NCBI GenBank assembly: GCA_022539475.1
Contig: VCMS01000008.1
Span: 62,001-126,000 of the forward strand
Direction of reading: 5' to 3'
DNA length: 64,000 bases
Source of the DNA: Gracilaria domingensis
Taxonomy: Eukaryota; Rhodophyta; Florideophyceae; Gracilariales; Gracilariaceae
Part shown: piece after piece, positions 29,781-39,001 of the stretch
Layout of the letters: each line of letters opens with the position of its first letter
How positions within the stretch are numbered: the stretch's first letter is position 1
Position numbers and translations under genes: made by a program
Notes under the pieces: generated by a model
Database searches by the model: none
Seen by the model: the letters and a program-made list of their open reading frames with translations, nothing else
What the model was told of the DNA's origin: nothing

Positions 29781-30821
29781 ATGGTGACATTTGTTCGGGC
29801 TTTTTGTGCGTTTATTCCCTCCGCATGTTCCTTTGCTCCAAGAGCACAGCACGAACATTTGAAGAAGTGCTCATGGGCTCAACGACCCGGACGGATACGT
29901 AGGCACTTGAACAAATCGGTCGCACCAAGATTGAAAAGCAACCGGGTCTTGCCCTTTTCTTTGCTTGAAAACGCTACAGAAAGTAGTCTACCAGGCCTTC
30001 CATCGTCTTCCGTGAATGCATTACGGTTAGGGATAATCGGGTGGCTTTCTGCATTGGCAGTTCCGACAATCTTAGCATATCTTGACGCCCACACTGCGCA
30101 TGGAATGCTAACCGATCACCTGGGCACTTATGCTTCTCATTACTACATGGTGCTGTACAATGCATTGTTCGCATTGCTTCATTCCGGTCTTGCTTCCCTG
30201 CGTCCGCTCCTCACTCGATTTACAGGTGAGAGGATTTATAGAATAGGATTTGCACTTGCATCATTGCCATCCGCTGTGGGGCTTATCGCATACTTCATAG
30301 CACACAGATATGATGGAAAGGCTCTGTGGACGTTACAAGGGGTTCCATACATGCATGCCTTGTGTTATACGATAACATTCATTTCATTCCTGATGCTCTA
30401 CCCGGCCACTTTTAATCTCCTCGAGGTCGCTGCTGTGAAGAAACCTTCTTTCAAAATATACGAAACTGGGATAATCAGAATTTCACGACATCCGCAGTTG
30501 GTAGGGCAGGCATTATGGTGTTTAGCACATGGTGCGTGGATGGGAACAAGTTTCACTCTTGTCGCGTGCTTGACGTTACTTGCTCAGCACTTGGTCGGTG
30601 CATGGAACGGGGATAGAAGATTGCGTGATAAGTATGAGGAAGAATGGCTGCTGTATGCTGAGCGAACATCTGTAGTTCCATTTGCTTCAATTATCAATGG
30701 CAAGCAAAGCCTTAGATTGAATGAGTTCGGTCTTGGATACATAGGCGTAGTTCTGTTTGTTTTGGGTACCTACGCTGCACACCCATGGATGCTGCGTGTT
30801 GTTGGAAGTCTCGAACTTTGA
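29781..30821 (+). CDS. 15-cis-zeta-carotene isomerase (Z-ISO, NnrU family), plastid
   Basis: An intronless 346-residue frame. The first 75 residues form a basic leader with an early Phe (MVTFVRAFCAF), suited to plastid import. The rest is a multi-helix membrane protein with the Z-ISO/NnrU signature: YNALFALLHSGLASLRP, FTGERIYRIGFALASLP, YFIAHRYDGKALW and RISRHPQLVGQALWCLAHG. The conserved His residues in LLHSG and SRHPQ are those proposed to bind the non-haem-type haem b cofactor in Z-ISO. It isomerises the 15-cis bond of zeta-carotene between the two desaturase steps of carotenoid synthesis, in the plastid envelope or thylakoid. Confidence 0.93.
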   Translation: MVTFVRAFCAFIPSACSFAPRAQHEHLKKCSWAQRPGRIRRHLNKSVAPRLKSNRVLPFSLLENATESSLPGLPSSSVNALRLGIIGWLSALAVPTILAYLDAHTAHGMLTDHLGTYASHYYMVLYNALFALLHSGLASLRPLLTRFTGERIYRIGFALASLPSAVGLIAYFIAHRYDGKALWTLQGVPYMHALCYTITFISFLMLYPATFNLLEVAAVKKPSFKIYETGIIRISRHPQLVGQALWCLAHGAWMGTSFTLVACLTLLAQHLVGAWNGDRRLRDKYEEEWLLYAERTSVVPFASIINGKQSLRLNEFGLGYIGVVLFVLGTYAAHPWMLRVVGSLEL

Positions 30822-31142
30822 CCAGAATGCGTTCGCGGTTCACTGACCAGGACACAGAAGGCACTCTACATCATATAACCATGGCAAAGAAAACAAACCC
30901 TGGATATTCTCATATTAAGATATTCGAATGTTGTTGACTTGGTGCTGCGAGCGTGAGCCTGTTATTCCGCCTCAGCTCTCATCATGCCGTTCAAGTATTT
31001 ACAAAGGAAGATCCTCACGAAGTAACGCGAGGCTCCCAAGAATTTTCAAAGGCTATTGCTCTGTACATTTCTCAGAAGAACCGTTGCAGGAAGGGTATCT
31101 TATATCCCTCTGACCTTTTGTCGAATTTATTGAATGGACAAT
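30822..31142. other. short convergent intergenic region
   Basis: About 320 bp between the Z-ISO stop and the uL6m stop. Contains GGTATCTTATATCCC at 31094-31108, related to the GGTATCCTTATA motif elsewhere. Nothing else seen. Confidence 0.4.
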
Positions 31143-31793
31143 CTAGTCTTTTTTGGTTTGTTTTCTTCTGACAGGTTCGGACTTGTATCGAATGCCTTTT
31201 CCTTTGTACGGTTCAGGAGGTCGGAAGGATCGTATGGTAGCAGCAGTTTGATGAACTTTTGAGCGATTAATACCGGCGACCTGAATAAGTTGGGGGTTGA
31301 TAACATTAATAAAAACATCTCCATCATCAAGAGGATGTTCGACAACATGAGAGAAGCCAAGTCTTAAAACAAGTTTGTTCTGATCCGGAACAGCTTCAGC
31401 TCGATATCCAACGCCATGCAGTTCGAGGTTGACAGCAAACCCTTCCGTAACACCGCTGGCAAGGTTTTTGGTAACTTTCAAAGCGTCACCGACACCCCAA
31501 TAGCAAACGTGTGCGTTTTGGTCCGATTGCTCGACACCAACGGGTCTAAACAGTTGGAATTTTGATGGATGAAACGTTTGATAAGTTTCTCCGAGCGGCC
31601 CAGCCGCGAACACAGCGGTTTTCTTCCATTGATCGGGGGGATAGAAGAAGAGCCCAACTCCCGGTTGAGTGGGTGCCCTGATCTGCTTGGCCGGTGGAAT
31701 TATCCTCGCTGAGGAGGGATGAAATCTAACATATCGCGCAAGATACTTGTAGAACTGTTTGAGACTGATGAACGGCAATGAGCGCGGCGCCAT
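31143..31793 (-). CDS. mitochondrial large-subunit ribosomal protein uL6
   Basis: 216 residues from the ATG at 31793 (the frame extends upstream without ATG). The leader MAPRSLPFISLKQFYKYLAR is basic and amphipathic, suited to mitochondrial import. The body carries the bacterial-type L6 fold. The signature near the C terminus is INPQLIQVAGINRSKVHQTA followed by RPPEPYKGKGIRYKSEPV, the usual KGKGI(R)Y ending. Red-algal plastids normally encode their own L6, so the mitochondrion is the likelier destination. Residues about 60-120 are less typical and may be a mitoribosome-specific insertion. It stands head to head with bS18m. Confidence 0.85.
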   Translation of the reverse strand: MAPRSLPFISLKQFYKYLARYVRFHPSSARIIPPAKQIRAPTQPGVGLFFYPPDQWKKTAVFAAGPLGETYQTFHPSKFQLFRPVGVEQSDQNAHVCYWGVGDALKVTKNLASGVTEGFAVNLELHGVGYRAEAVPDQNKLVLRLGFSHVVEHPLDDGDVFINVINPQLIQVAGINRSKVHQTAATIRSFRPPEPYKGKGIRYKSEPVRRKQTKKD

Positions 31794-32370
31794 TGAGGTC
31801 GAACGATGGGCAACTTCGACCTTGCTACAAATGCATGAATGAGCGGGATGGGGCCTTGAAGAGGTTGGATCAAATTGTGTGAAGGAGAGGATGCATGTCA
31901 ACTAGAAGCATCGCATAATAATTAATTCATTTCCAATTGATTTCGGTTCGTCACTTTTCACGCCATCGCGAGTCGGGAGTCCCGACTCGGGACCATGCAC
32001 AGCTGTATACCAGGGTCGAAGTTGGCTAATTCTCATCATCGGCCCTCAAAACGAAAGAAGGGCAACAACATTTGGGATCAGGTGCGAAGGCAAAAAAGGT
32101 ACTCTTTTGGTTCCTGGACTGCGGATGGGGAGCGATCTCTGCGTCAGCATCGGTTATCAACTGGGAAACTCTGCCTCTCTTCAAAGCGTACCGGACCGTA
32201 GTTTCAGGGATCTCATTTCTGTTAAGAAACCGAGACACGATTAAGGTATATCCTGAAACATCTTCGTATCAGGAAAAGAAGATTTTGATTTTGTGCTCTG
32301 TTGTAGTTTCTCAGTTGAGCATAAAACGGTTTTCTTTTTGGCTACTTCAAGACAAAACTTTGTGCTCTTC
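31794..32370. promoter_or_regulatory. shared divergent promoter of two mitoribosomal protein genes
   Basis: 577 bp between the uL6m and bS18m start codons. At 31969-31989 lies a perfect palindrome: arms CGAGTCGGGA and TCCCGACTCG around one G. Its position inside a bidirectional promoter of two genes for the same complex makes it a candidate regulatory site; that role is inference. Confidence 0.5.
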
Positions 32371-33548
32371 ATGGTGACTCGTATGCAGAGAGGAGTCTCG
32401 CAGATGGCAAGGCAGGTGTTTAGTGCTAAACCTGTACCAAGCATCTTCGTCCGCTCAAGGAGAGCACTAGCGAGTGGTACTGATGCGTCAGGAACAAATG
32501 GTACGGAATCAGACTCGAAGAAGCAAACAGACGATGGGTTCTTTGAGGAGGAAAACATTGCGTAAGTTACTGAAGGTCTCTGTCTGGAGGAAAGCTTACC
32601 TCTGGAAGTATTGCTCGAAACGAACATGTTACATCTGTGAGTCGATATGAAGAGATGAACCGAACGCAAAATGGCACTTTGCTGACTTTAAAAATTTGTT
32701 CTCACCATCACAGAGATCTATCTCCCCTGGAAGTAGCACGTATGCGTGTAACGTATGGTCTGGTCAAAGAGCATATAAATGCAATCGAGAAGGGTCTTCC
32801 AGGCCTAGATCCCGATTCAAATCCGCTAATTGACCCCAGATCTGTACGTTCGTCTACTTTTTTGAAGTCTTTCTGCTTCTCGAGCTATCGGTCACGTTTA
32901 TGAAGGAAATCTAACATCTTACGTGAAATCATCGCGCTTGGCATAATACTCACTACTCTCTATTCGCAGTTTAACATGCGTTCATTACCACAACTTCCAC
33001 CAGAAGTGCTAAAGCAGTTCCGGAAAGAATTCCCGCCAGATGTGGCCGCAGAGAGTCGTTCCGTTTCAACGTACAACTTGTGGGAGTCAATTCAAAGCGG
33101 AGAGACGCATGAGCTATTGGAAGAACATAAGGAAACTACGAACAAGGATGAATGGACAGCCGTCGATGAGCGCACTATGCCTCCAGACCAATTCACGCGG
33201 CTTCAGAGGCAATCAGTAACAAGCAAGACTCATATTGCCACGAAAACTCCTGCAGCAGTTTCTCAGCCAGCGTACTTTGCTCCTAGAAAAAGGAAAAAGG
33301 GAGACTGTCCTCTGAAAGACGAACGTGGAAAGGCGAGCGTGGACTATAGAGCAGTAGGAACGTTAAAGGCGTTTCTCTCTGACAATTTGAAGATTCTGCC
33401 TCGACAGAAATCTGGGTTGTGTGCAAAGTCACAAAGAAAACTTGCGAGAGCTGTGAAGACTGCAAGAACAATGGCTTTATTGAATCCGGAACCTATTCCA
33501 CGGTTAACGGTCGAGGAGATGGAGGAGATGGAGAGACATCTTCCTTGA
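32371..33548 (+). CDS. mitochondrial small-subunit ribosomal protein bS18 with long N-terminal extension
   Basis: Three exons: 32371-32561, 32714-32843, 32970-33548, with introns of 152 and 126 nt (donors GTAAGT and GTACGT, acceptors CACAG and TTCGCAG) that keep frame. The spliced protein is 299 residues. It starts with a basic leader (MVTRMQRGVSQMARQ), then about 185 residues not found in bacterial S18. The C-terminal 90 residues are bS18: KRKKGDCPL, DYRAVGTLKAFLSD, LKILPRQKSGLCAKSQRKLA and ARTMALLNPEP. Bacterial S18 is only about 75 residues, so the N-terminal part is a large addition. The protein sits in the platform of the mitoribosomal small subunit. Confidence 0.88.
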
Positions 33549-34211
33549 GATTTGATTGATATCATACATCACGAGTGCGGATGTAAAAAAAAATTTAACG
33601 TGTTAGGAACACAGCGTTTCTGATCTCGTTCCATATCCCGGTGTTTTAGGGCTACGGTGATTGAGGTGTGATCGCGAGCACACACTTTGTGAATCGTTGC
33701 GAGAGGATCTCAAAGCTATCTGACGTAGAATTTGTCGTACAGTATGGCTAGATACTGTGATGCGCAACACCAATGTGTGTGGGCACCCACTGCTGACTAC
33801 ACGTAGTGATTGACAAACGCTCGCACATATGGGGTGGAGACAAGGAGTTCCAACAGGAGCATAAGGTGCAGAGCAGCATACAATCAAGCATGAGGAGCAA
33901 CATATGATCGTAGGAAACCAACGTAGTTTTACAAAGTAGCAAACGAATCTAGCGACGAGGACAGTTTCGCTCAAAGCGCTATGCTGCGCTGCTATTCTGA
34001 GACGAGGGCCAGGATGGGCATGTGGAGTATACATGGTGCAATGAGCGCAAAGACGGTGGATACGAGATGGCATGACGAAGAGGAAAGAGGATTGCAAACT
34101 AGCAGCCGCGTGTAGAAGGAGTGACGCAGAATGCGACAGAAGTTTGTGAACTCGGGGGGCCAATGATTGGGGCGGTGTCTGCAGGCGGGTTTGTGTGAGG
34201 ATGTTGGGAAA
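33549..34211. other. convergent intergenic region
   Basis: About 660 bp between bS18m and the plastid-type protein gene. A minus-strand frame over 33603-34163 is Cys/Ser-rich with no motif and looks like chance. Nothing else seen. Confidence 0.4.
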
Positions 34212-34781
34212 TTAGAGAGTGAGATGGATGAAAGTTGAAGCAATGCCAGTTACGGCGGAAGGATTGACGTGGGTTGGCGACGGCACGTCGCAAGTAACGG
34301 GGAGTAGATTGGCGGACGCTTCAACAGGCATGTGCTGCGGCGTACTTGGAGCAGGAGAAGAAGATGGGGCAGTGTGTGGCTGCTGATGGAGCGAACAACG
34401 TTCCCACGAACGCGATCGAACCGGATCCAAGGCAGCAGGAACGACCTGCGGCGGCGGCTCCGCATCCATCGAAGGGCTCGGATGTTGCGTTGATTGCGGC
34501 GCGGAATGGGAAGCTGGCACACTCTTGGCGGCGGCAGCAGAGGGTTCCCGCGCGGGGGCTTGCGCTTGCTCCAGAACGTCGGGGACGAGTTGATTGCGGG
34601 GCTTGTTAGAAAGTTCATCCAAACGCTGTAAATCCTCCTTTGACCAGACAAAACCGCGGCAGCGAACGAGCACGCCGCGGCCGCGGCGCCGAATGAGGCG
34701 GCCGGAGGAAGTGGAAGCTATGCTGGATGTGTAGGGCTTGCAGACGGCGCGAGAGCTTGTGACTCCCGACAGAAACGCCAT
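34212..34781 (-). CDS. hypothetical plastid-targeted protein
   Basis: 189 residues from ATG at 34781. The first 45 residues, starting MAFLSGVTSSRAVCKPYTSS, are rich in Ser, Thr and Arg with Phe at position 3 and no acidic residues, a red-algal-type transit peptide. A short charged segment follows (FVWSKEDLQRLDELSNK), then a long Pro/Ala/Ser-rich low-complexity tail. No family is recognised. The frame continues upstream for another 199 codons without a better start, which reflects the GC island rather than coding. The tail could be an artefact if an intron is missed. Confidence 0.45.
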   Translation of the reverse strand: MAFLSGVTSSRAVCKPYTSSIASTSSGRLIRRRGRGVLVRCRGFVWSKEDLQRLDELSNKPRNQLVPDVLEQAQAPAREPSAAAAKSVPASHSAPQSTQHPSPSMDAEPPPQVVPAALDPVRSRSWERCSLHQQPHTAPSSSPAPSTPQHMPVEASANLLPVTCDVPSPTHVNPSAVTGIASTFIHLTL

Positions 34782-35610
34782 GGTGATGCGTGCGGGCGAA
34801 GCGGCGAAAAGAAAGGTACCATGCAGTAGAAAAGAGAGGGGCGCACGGCAGCGGGCGGGAAAGCGGGGCCTCGCTGCGGGGACTGCGGGGTGGCGGGAAG
34901 CGCACAAAGCAAGGCACGGAAACAAGCGCGCGCACAAGTAACGAGGTGACGAAAGGGGAGGGCGGGGGAGGCGGAGGGGAGGCGGCGCGACGCGGGGGGG
35001 GGGGCGGGGCGGGCGGGGCGGCGGCGACGGTTCAAGTGGACACGCGACGGCGGCAGTGGAGGAGCATAGGGCGGACTGCACGCTGCAGTGGAGATTCGAG
35101 CCGGTACGGCGGCGAGATGCGGCGTGATATGGCACGGCGCGCCATGCAGCGCGCCACGCAGCGCCCAGGCGCCGCTGCCGCCGCACGCCGCTGACAGCGC
35201 CGCCGCGTGCAAGCGCAAGTGGAAGCCGCGCACGCGCGCAACCGCCGTCCGCCGTGTCTCGCACACGTGCGCGCGTCACGCCCGCCGCGCTGCCCGTGCT
35301 GCTCCCTCCGACGCCGGATATTTTCTCGCGCGCTGTGTGGTCCTCCGCGCGCGCCAAGCCTTCCAGCTTCTCCGCCACTCGCCTCGCGTGCCACGCCCGC
35401 TTTCCCCGCGCGCTTTATGTTGTATCTATGTTGGGGAGCCGGGGCACATGCCCGTTGTCACCCGTCGCGACGGCGGCGCGCCGCACGTGAACGCGCGCCC
35501 CACTTGCGACAGCCGCTCTCGCGCCGCCGCGCGCGCGCGCGGCGCCGGCGGCGCCGGCGGCGCGCGCATGGCTGCGGCTGCGGCTGCGGCGCGCTCGCGA
35601 CGGCGACGGC

Positions 35611-35660
35611 GCGGCGCAGCGCGGCGCAGCGCGGCGCAGCGCGGCGCAGCGCGGCGCAGC
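35611..35660 (+). repeat. 10-bp tandem repeat GCGGCGCAGC, five perfect copies
   Basis: Five identical adjacent 10-bp units followed by a partial sixth (GCGGCGC). Perfect identity suggests recent expansion by slippage inside the GC island. Confidence 0.9.
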
Positions 35661-36105
35661 GCGGCGCGATCGGGGCGGCGCGCTGGCGACGGCGCAGCGC
35701 GCGTCGGCAACGGCAACGGACGCGCGGCGCGCAAGCGCAGCCGCAAGCGGCGCGCAAAGCGGCGCGAGTGCGGGCCGCGCGGCCAACAGTCAGCGCGCAG
35801 CTCAAATCTGCGCGCGGCGCAGCTTCCACTCGGCGGCGCATCGGTGAGGCGGCCGTCGACGGCGGCGGCAGACGCAGCCAGATGCGTCACGCGGCGCCGC
35901 TTTCCGCCGCCCATTCCGCCGCCGCCGTCGGCGCGGTGCTCCGTCACGCTGACGCCCTCCAGAGGCGTCGGCCACGTGCGCGCGCGCGCGCCGCGCGTGC
36001 CCGCCACACGTTGCCCACGCGATGGCGGCGGCCGCGCGCGTGGCTTTCCGTGCGGCGGCGGCGCTAATTGCGCCGCGCCGCGCGCAATTGCTTTCAGAGA
36101 GCAGC

Positions 36106-36134
36106 GCCCAAGGCTTGGGGCCCAAGCCTTGGGC
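36106..36134. repeat. 14-bp perfect inverted repeat with 1-nt centre
   Basis: Arms GCCCAAGGCTTGGG and CCCAAGCCTTGGGC around a single G, about 315 bp upstream of the cyclotransferase-like start. A further CCCCAAGC follows directly. The GGGCCCAAG core resembles site II/TCP-type GGGCCC elements of plant promoters, which is only suggestive. Confidence 0.85.
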
Positions 36135-36447
36135 CCCAAGCTGTGCGCTGCTGTCACAGTTGCTTCCACAGCTCGACGACCAGCGCCAAATTTGCCGTGT
36201 ATCTACGCAGATATCTACGAAGAAGGTAGCCCTGCCTCTTCGCGAACACGCCCACAGCCGCGCCGTCAAACGAGCTGCCGTCAACGCAGCTCCAGTCCGC
36301 TTCTGACGTCATGACTTTCGATACCCCCTCCCTTGCACACCCCCCCCTCCATTTCGTTGCGAAACACAACCTCCAAACACCGTGAGCGCGCGCAACTTCC
36401 ACCCGCCCCCACGCGCGCAGACGCCGCGATTGCAACACCACCAGCCC

Positions 36448-36903
36448 ATGAGCGCCGACCGCCCCCCGTGCTTCCACGCCTTCACCTACGGAACTTTGCT
36501 CTCTGAAAAGGTGTTACACGCCGTCCTGGGCTGCATTCCACCCCGACACAACGCAACCCTTCGCGGCTACAGCAGACACCCCATCGTCAATCGTTGCTAC
36601 CCCGCTGTCATCGCCTCGTCACCCTCCGCGACCATTGCAGGAAAGCTCTTGACGTTGTCATCGCATCAGCTCCATGTGCTAGACTGCTTTGAAGATGACG
36701 CCTATCAAAGGCTAACCGTCAAGGTACTGGACGAGCATGCTAATTTGATTGAAGCTCGTCTTTGGGCTCGTCGCGATGATGACCACGCCGACCTTGACAT
36801 GCATGCTGACTGGGACTTCCAACTGTTTCAACGCAGAGATGAACAAAGCTACGTGACCGAATGCGCTCAGTGGCGTCAGCAATTTTTCCCCACGTCCTCG
36901 TAA
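36448..36903 (+). CDS. AIG2-like / gamma-glutamylcyclotransferase-fold protein
   Basis: An intronless 151-residue frame from ATG. The family signature FTYGTLLSEKVLHAVLG lies near the N terminus (Tyr-Gly-Thr-Leu loop that binds the substrate). It is followed by the strand ATLRGYSRHPI, YPAVIASSP, and LHVLDCFEDDAYQRL, where the Glu after Phe is at the position of the catalytic acid. Size is typical. Related enzymes cleave gamma-glutamyl amino acids or gamma-glutamylamines to 5-oxoproline; plant AIG2-like members are of unclear substrate. It is divergent from the plastid-type gene and convergent with the dioxygenase. Confidence 0.88.
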   Translation: MSADRPPCFHAFTYGTLLSEKVLHAVLGCIPPRHNATLRGYSRHPIVNRCYPAVIASSPSATIAGKLLTLSSHQLHVLDCFEDDAYQRLTVKVLDEHANLIEARLWARRDDDHADLDMHADWDFQLFQRRDEQSYVTECAQWRQQFFPTSS

Positions 36904-37814
36904 GTTTGCGTTCACGCAAGAGTATTCCGCCACATATCAACAATTTCTCCGGCCCTTGCGCTACTGCTGAGAGCGTTACCCGTTGTTATTAGTTTGTGCG
37001 TCAAGAGTAAACATCAAGTTCAGAACCAATCGATATTTTGTTCGGTTACACAACTTCAGTACAACACAATCTGTACCCAACTTTTTACCCGTAACGCAGA
37101 CTTGTCTCCCGTTTCAATTTTCTCTGCCGAGTGTGTGCGCCATGCTCACTCGCATCGCTGCGAAACATCTTGTGCTCATATTCGACCACCACCCAACTCA
37201 CTCGTTCGCACGAGAACAATGCACTCGTCCCAAGTGGTATCACGTTGGCATGCGTGTCTTTCTCCACAGGCTTCCATCATGTGGCTTATTTTATCATCAT
37301 TCCATTGAAATCGGGTCCACGGTCCTGAAACATAACAAACGCTTGTGGCGATAAAACGGCCGCTTTCCGTGACAAACGTTCCCAGCGCGCACAAAGCGCT
37401 TTTCCGGAACGCTCCCGCGCAAGCTTCTGTGGCCAACAGAGAACGGCGATCTTCCGCGATGTGCGCAATGAGCGCTACCCATCCTCTGTCGTGAACAGAA
37501 TCTTATATCGCCAATGCATGACATTCATTCGTTACTGGGCATGCGAGAGCCCGGTATGGCCTCAAAAGCAAAAACGTGAGATGGATCAGTCGTAAACATA
37601 ATGTTTGCAGTGGATCTAATCGCATCATATATCATGCGAGCCAGGTCTAGCTTACGATACGTTTCTGGCGCAGATCCAATGAATGCATCATGTACAGTCG
37701 TAAAGCGGTGCGCGAAAAGAAAATATCTTGTTCTCCCCCGAGTCTCTATATCGCCGAAGCGGCCTTCGCAATACTCTCAAGTTATCGTTAACGCCGAGGG
37801 ATACTAGTACAATC
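36904..37814. other. convergent intergenic region
   Basis: About 900 bp between the cyclotransferase-like gene and the dioxygenase stop. Small frames on both strands show no motifs. Nothing else seen. Confidence 0.4.
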
Positions 37815-39001
37815 TCAGCCCGAGCCGTTCCAATCGTAGTAAGCCTTAAACGTTGTAGCCCCAAACTCTCCAACCGTATTGCCATCTTGATACCTCGCGG
37901 TAAGCGCCGGTATACAATCATCGGTCCGCAGTGCCTCCTGTGACTGCTCCTTACTCAAAGCAGGCAAACCCAGTTTAGCTTCCGGACTCGGTTGCAAAAA
38001 GACAGCAAAACTTACGCGGGATATGCAATGCATGTCTACGGGCATTTTCACCGCATGCGGTGTTGCGCGTAGCAAGCCGCCGCTTAGTATCTGTGCAGTC
38101 TCGCCGATTTGAAACGCGAGGTGATCTGCGGGAAAGCCGAATTTCTGCACGTCTGCGTCAGGTCCACGCACGATGTAGAGACCGGCGGTTTGATCCGGGG
38201 GGCGAGGCATTGGTGTTTCGTTGTCGTTCTCGTAGAATGCGCCGCTAACCAAGCCAGTGATTAGACCATGATCATTGTGGAATCCACACCATAATTTGTG
38301 TTTGTTGATTGGCGAAGAGGACCGCTTAGAATCGTTCGGAAAATAGTTGAGCAGCCTTCCCTTGGCCGCTCGCGATTCGCGCAAAAGTTGCTCCAGGCTG
38401 CAAAGCTGGTGGTGGTTACGCAGGTTGCTCTGCAAATATCGGTCGCAGTGGTGGGCTATTTGAATGGCTATGGTGTTTATGTAGCGTCCAATCTTCTTGA
38501 AATAGGGCTCGACCGTATGGCATTCGGGTTGTTCGGGCCAATGGTTGCTGTACATATAATGTCTGAACACAAGGCACTGGTAACGTCAGAAAAATGGGTT
38601 CACAAGTGCCAGCTACTTCTGAGGTGACGAACATACTTGTATTTGTCGTCAAAGTCGGCGTTGCCCTGCGAAGGATGGTCATATATGGGGTTGGCATAAA
38701 AGCTTCCCTTGCTCTCATCGCGCACGCCTTGGAATTTCTCGCGACCGCGACTCCAGCCCACTGCATACTGCAGATGAGGGAGTTCCAGTGGTGCCAACTG
38801 TTCAGCAGGAAGCTTAGCCAGGGCGCGGGCTCCCTGGAACAGCTTTATGCGATCGTGCTCAAAGCTTTGATACAGATCGCTAACGAGTAGAATGCCCGGG
38901 GCGCCGGGGGCGAATGCCTCTTGTATGACGTCTAGCACGCGGTCGCGGTCTGTGGACTGGTCGGAAAACAGCTGGCGGGTGGAAAGGGTTGGCGGTGGCA
39001 T
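37815..39001 (-). CDS. 2-oxoglutarate/Fe(II)-dependent dioxygenase (isopenicillin N synthase-like)
   Basis: Exon 1 (39001-38637) and exon 2 (38562-37815) flank a 74-nt intron (38563-38636, GTATGT to TTCAG) and give 370 residues. The N-terminal part has LDVIQEAFAPGAPGILLVSD, typical of the family's first domain. The jelly-roll core shows the iron triad and cofactor site: CGFHNDHGLITGLVS (His-x-Asp), LRATPHAV (distal His) and ISRVSFAVFLQP (Arg-x-Ser binding 2-oxoglutarate). WPEQPECHTVEPYF before it is the usual Trp-Pro linker. The frame continues upstream of 39001 with no ATG. The substrate cannot be told; the family includes oxidases and hydroxylases of specialised metabolism. Confidence 0.88.

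Larger units (their letters stand above)
34782..36447. promoter_or_regulatory. 1.7 kb GC island between divergent genes
   Basis: Extremely GC-rich DNA between the plastid-type protein gene and the cyclotransferase-like gene, both reading outwards. It includes a G-run at 34996-35005, five perfect copies of a 10-bp unit (35611-35660) and a 29-bp palindrome (36106-36134). Frames of up to 400 codons are open on both strands here with Arg/Ala-rich nonsense-like translation and are not taken as genes. Confidence 0.45.

Noticed and set aside
34782-36314. Frames of 280-400 codons on both strands in the GC island
   Set aside because: All are Arg/Ala/Pro/Gly-rich, overlap one another on both strands and contain the 10-bp tandem repeat. 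No domain is recognisable.
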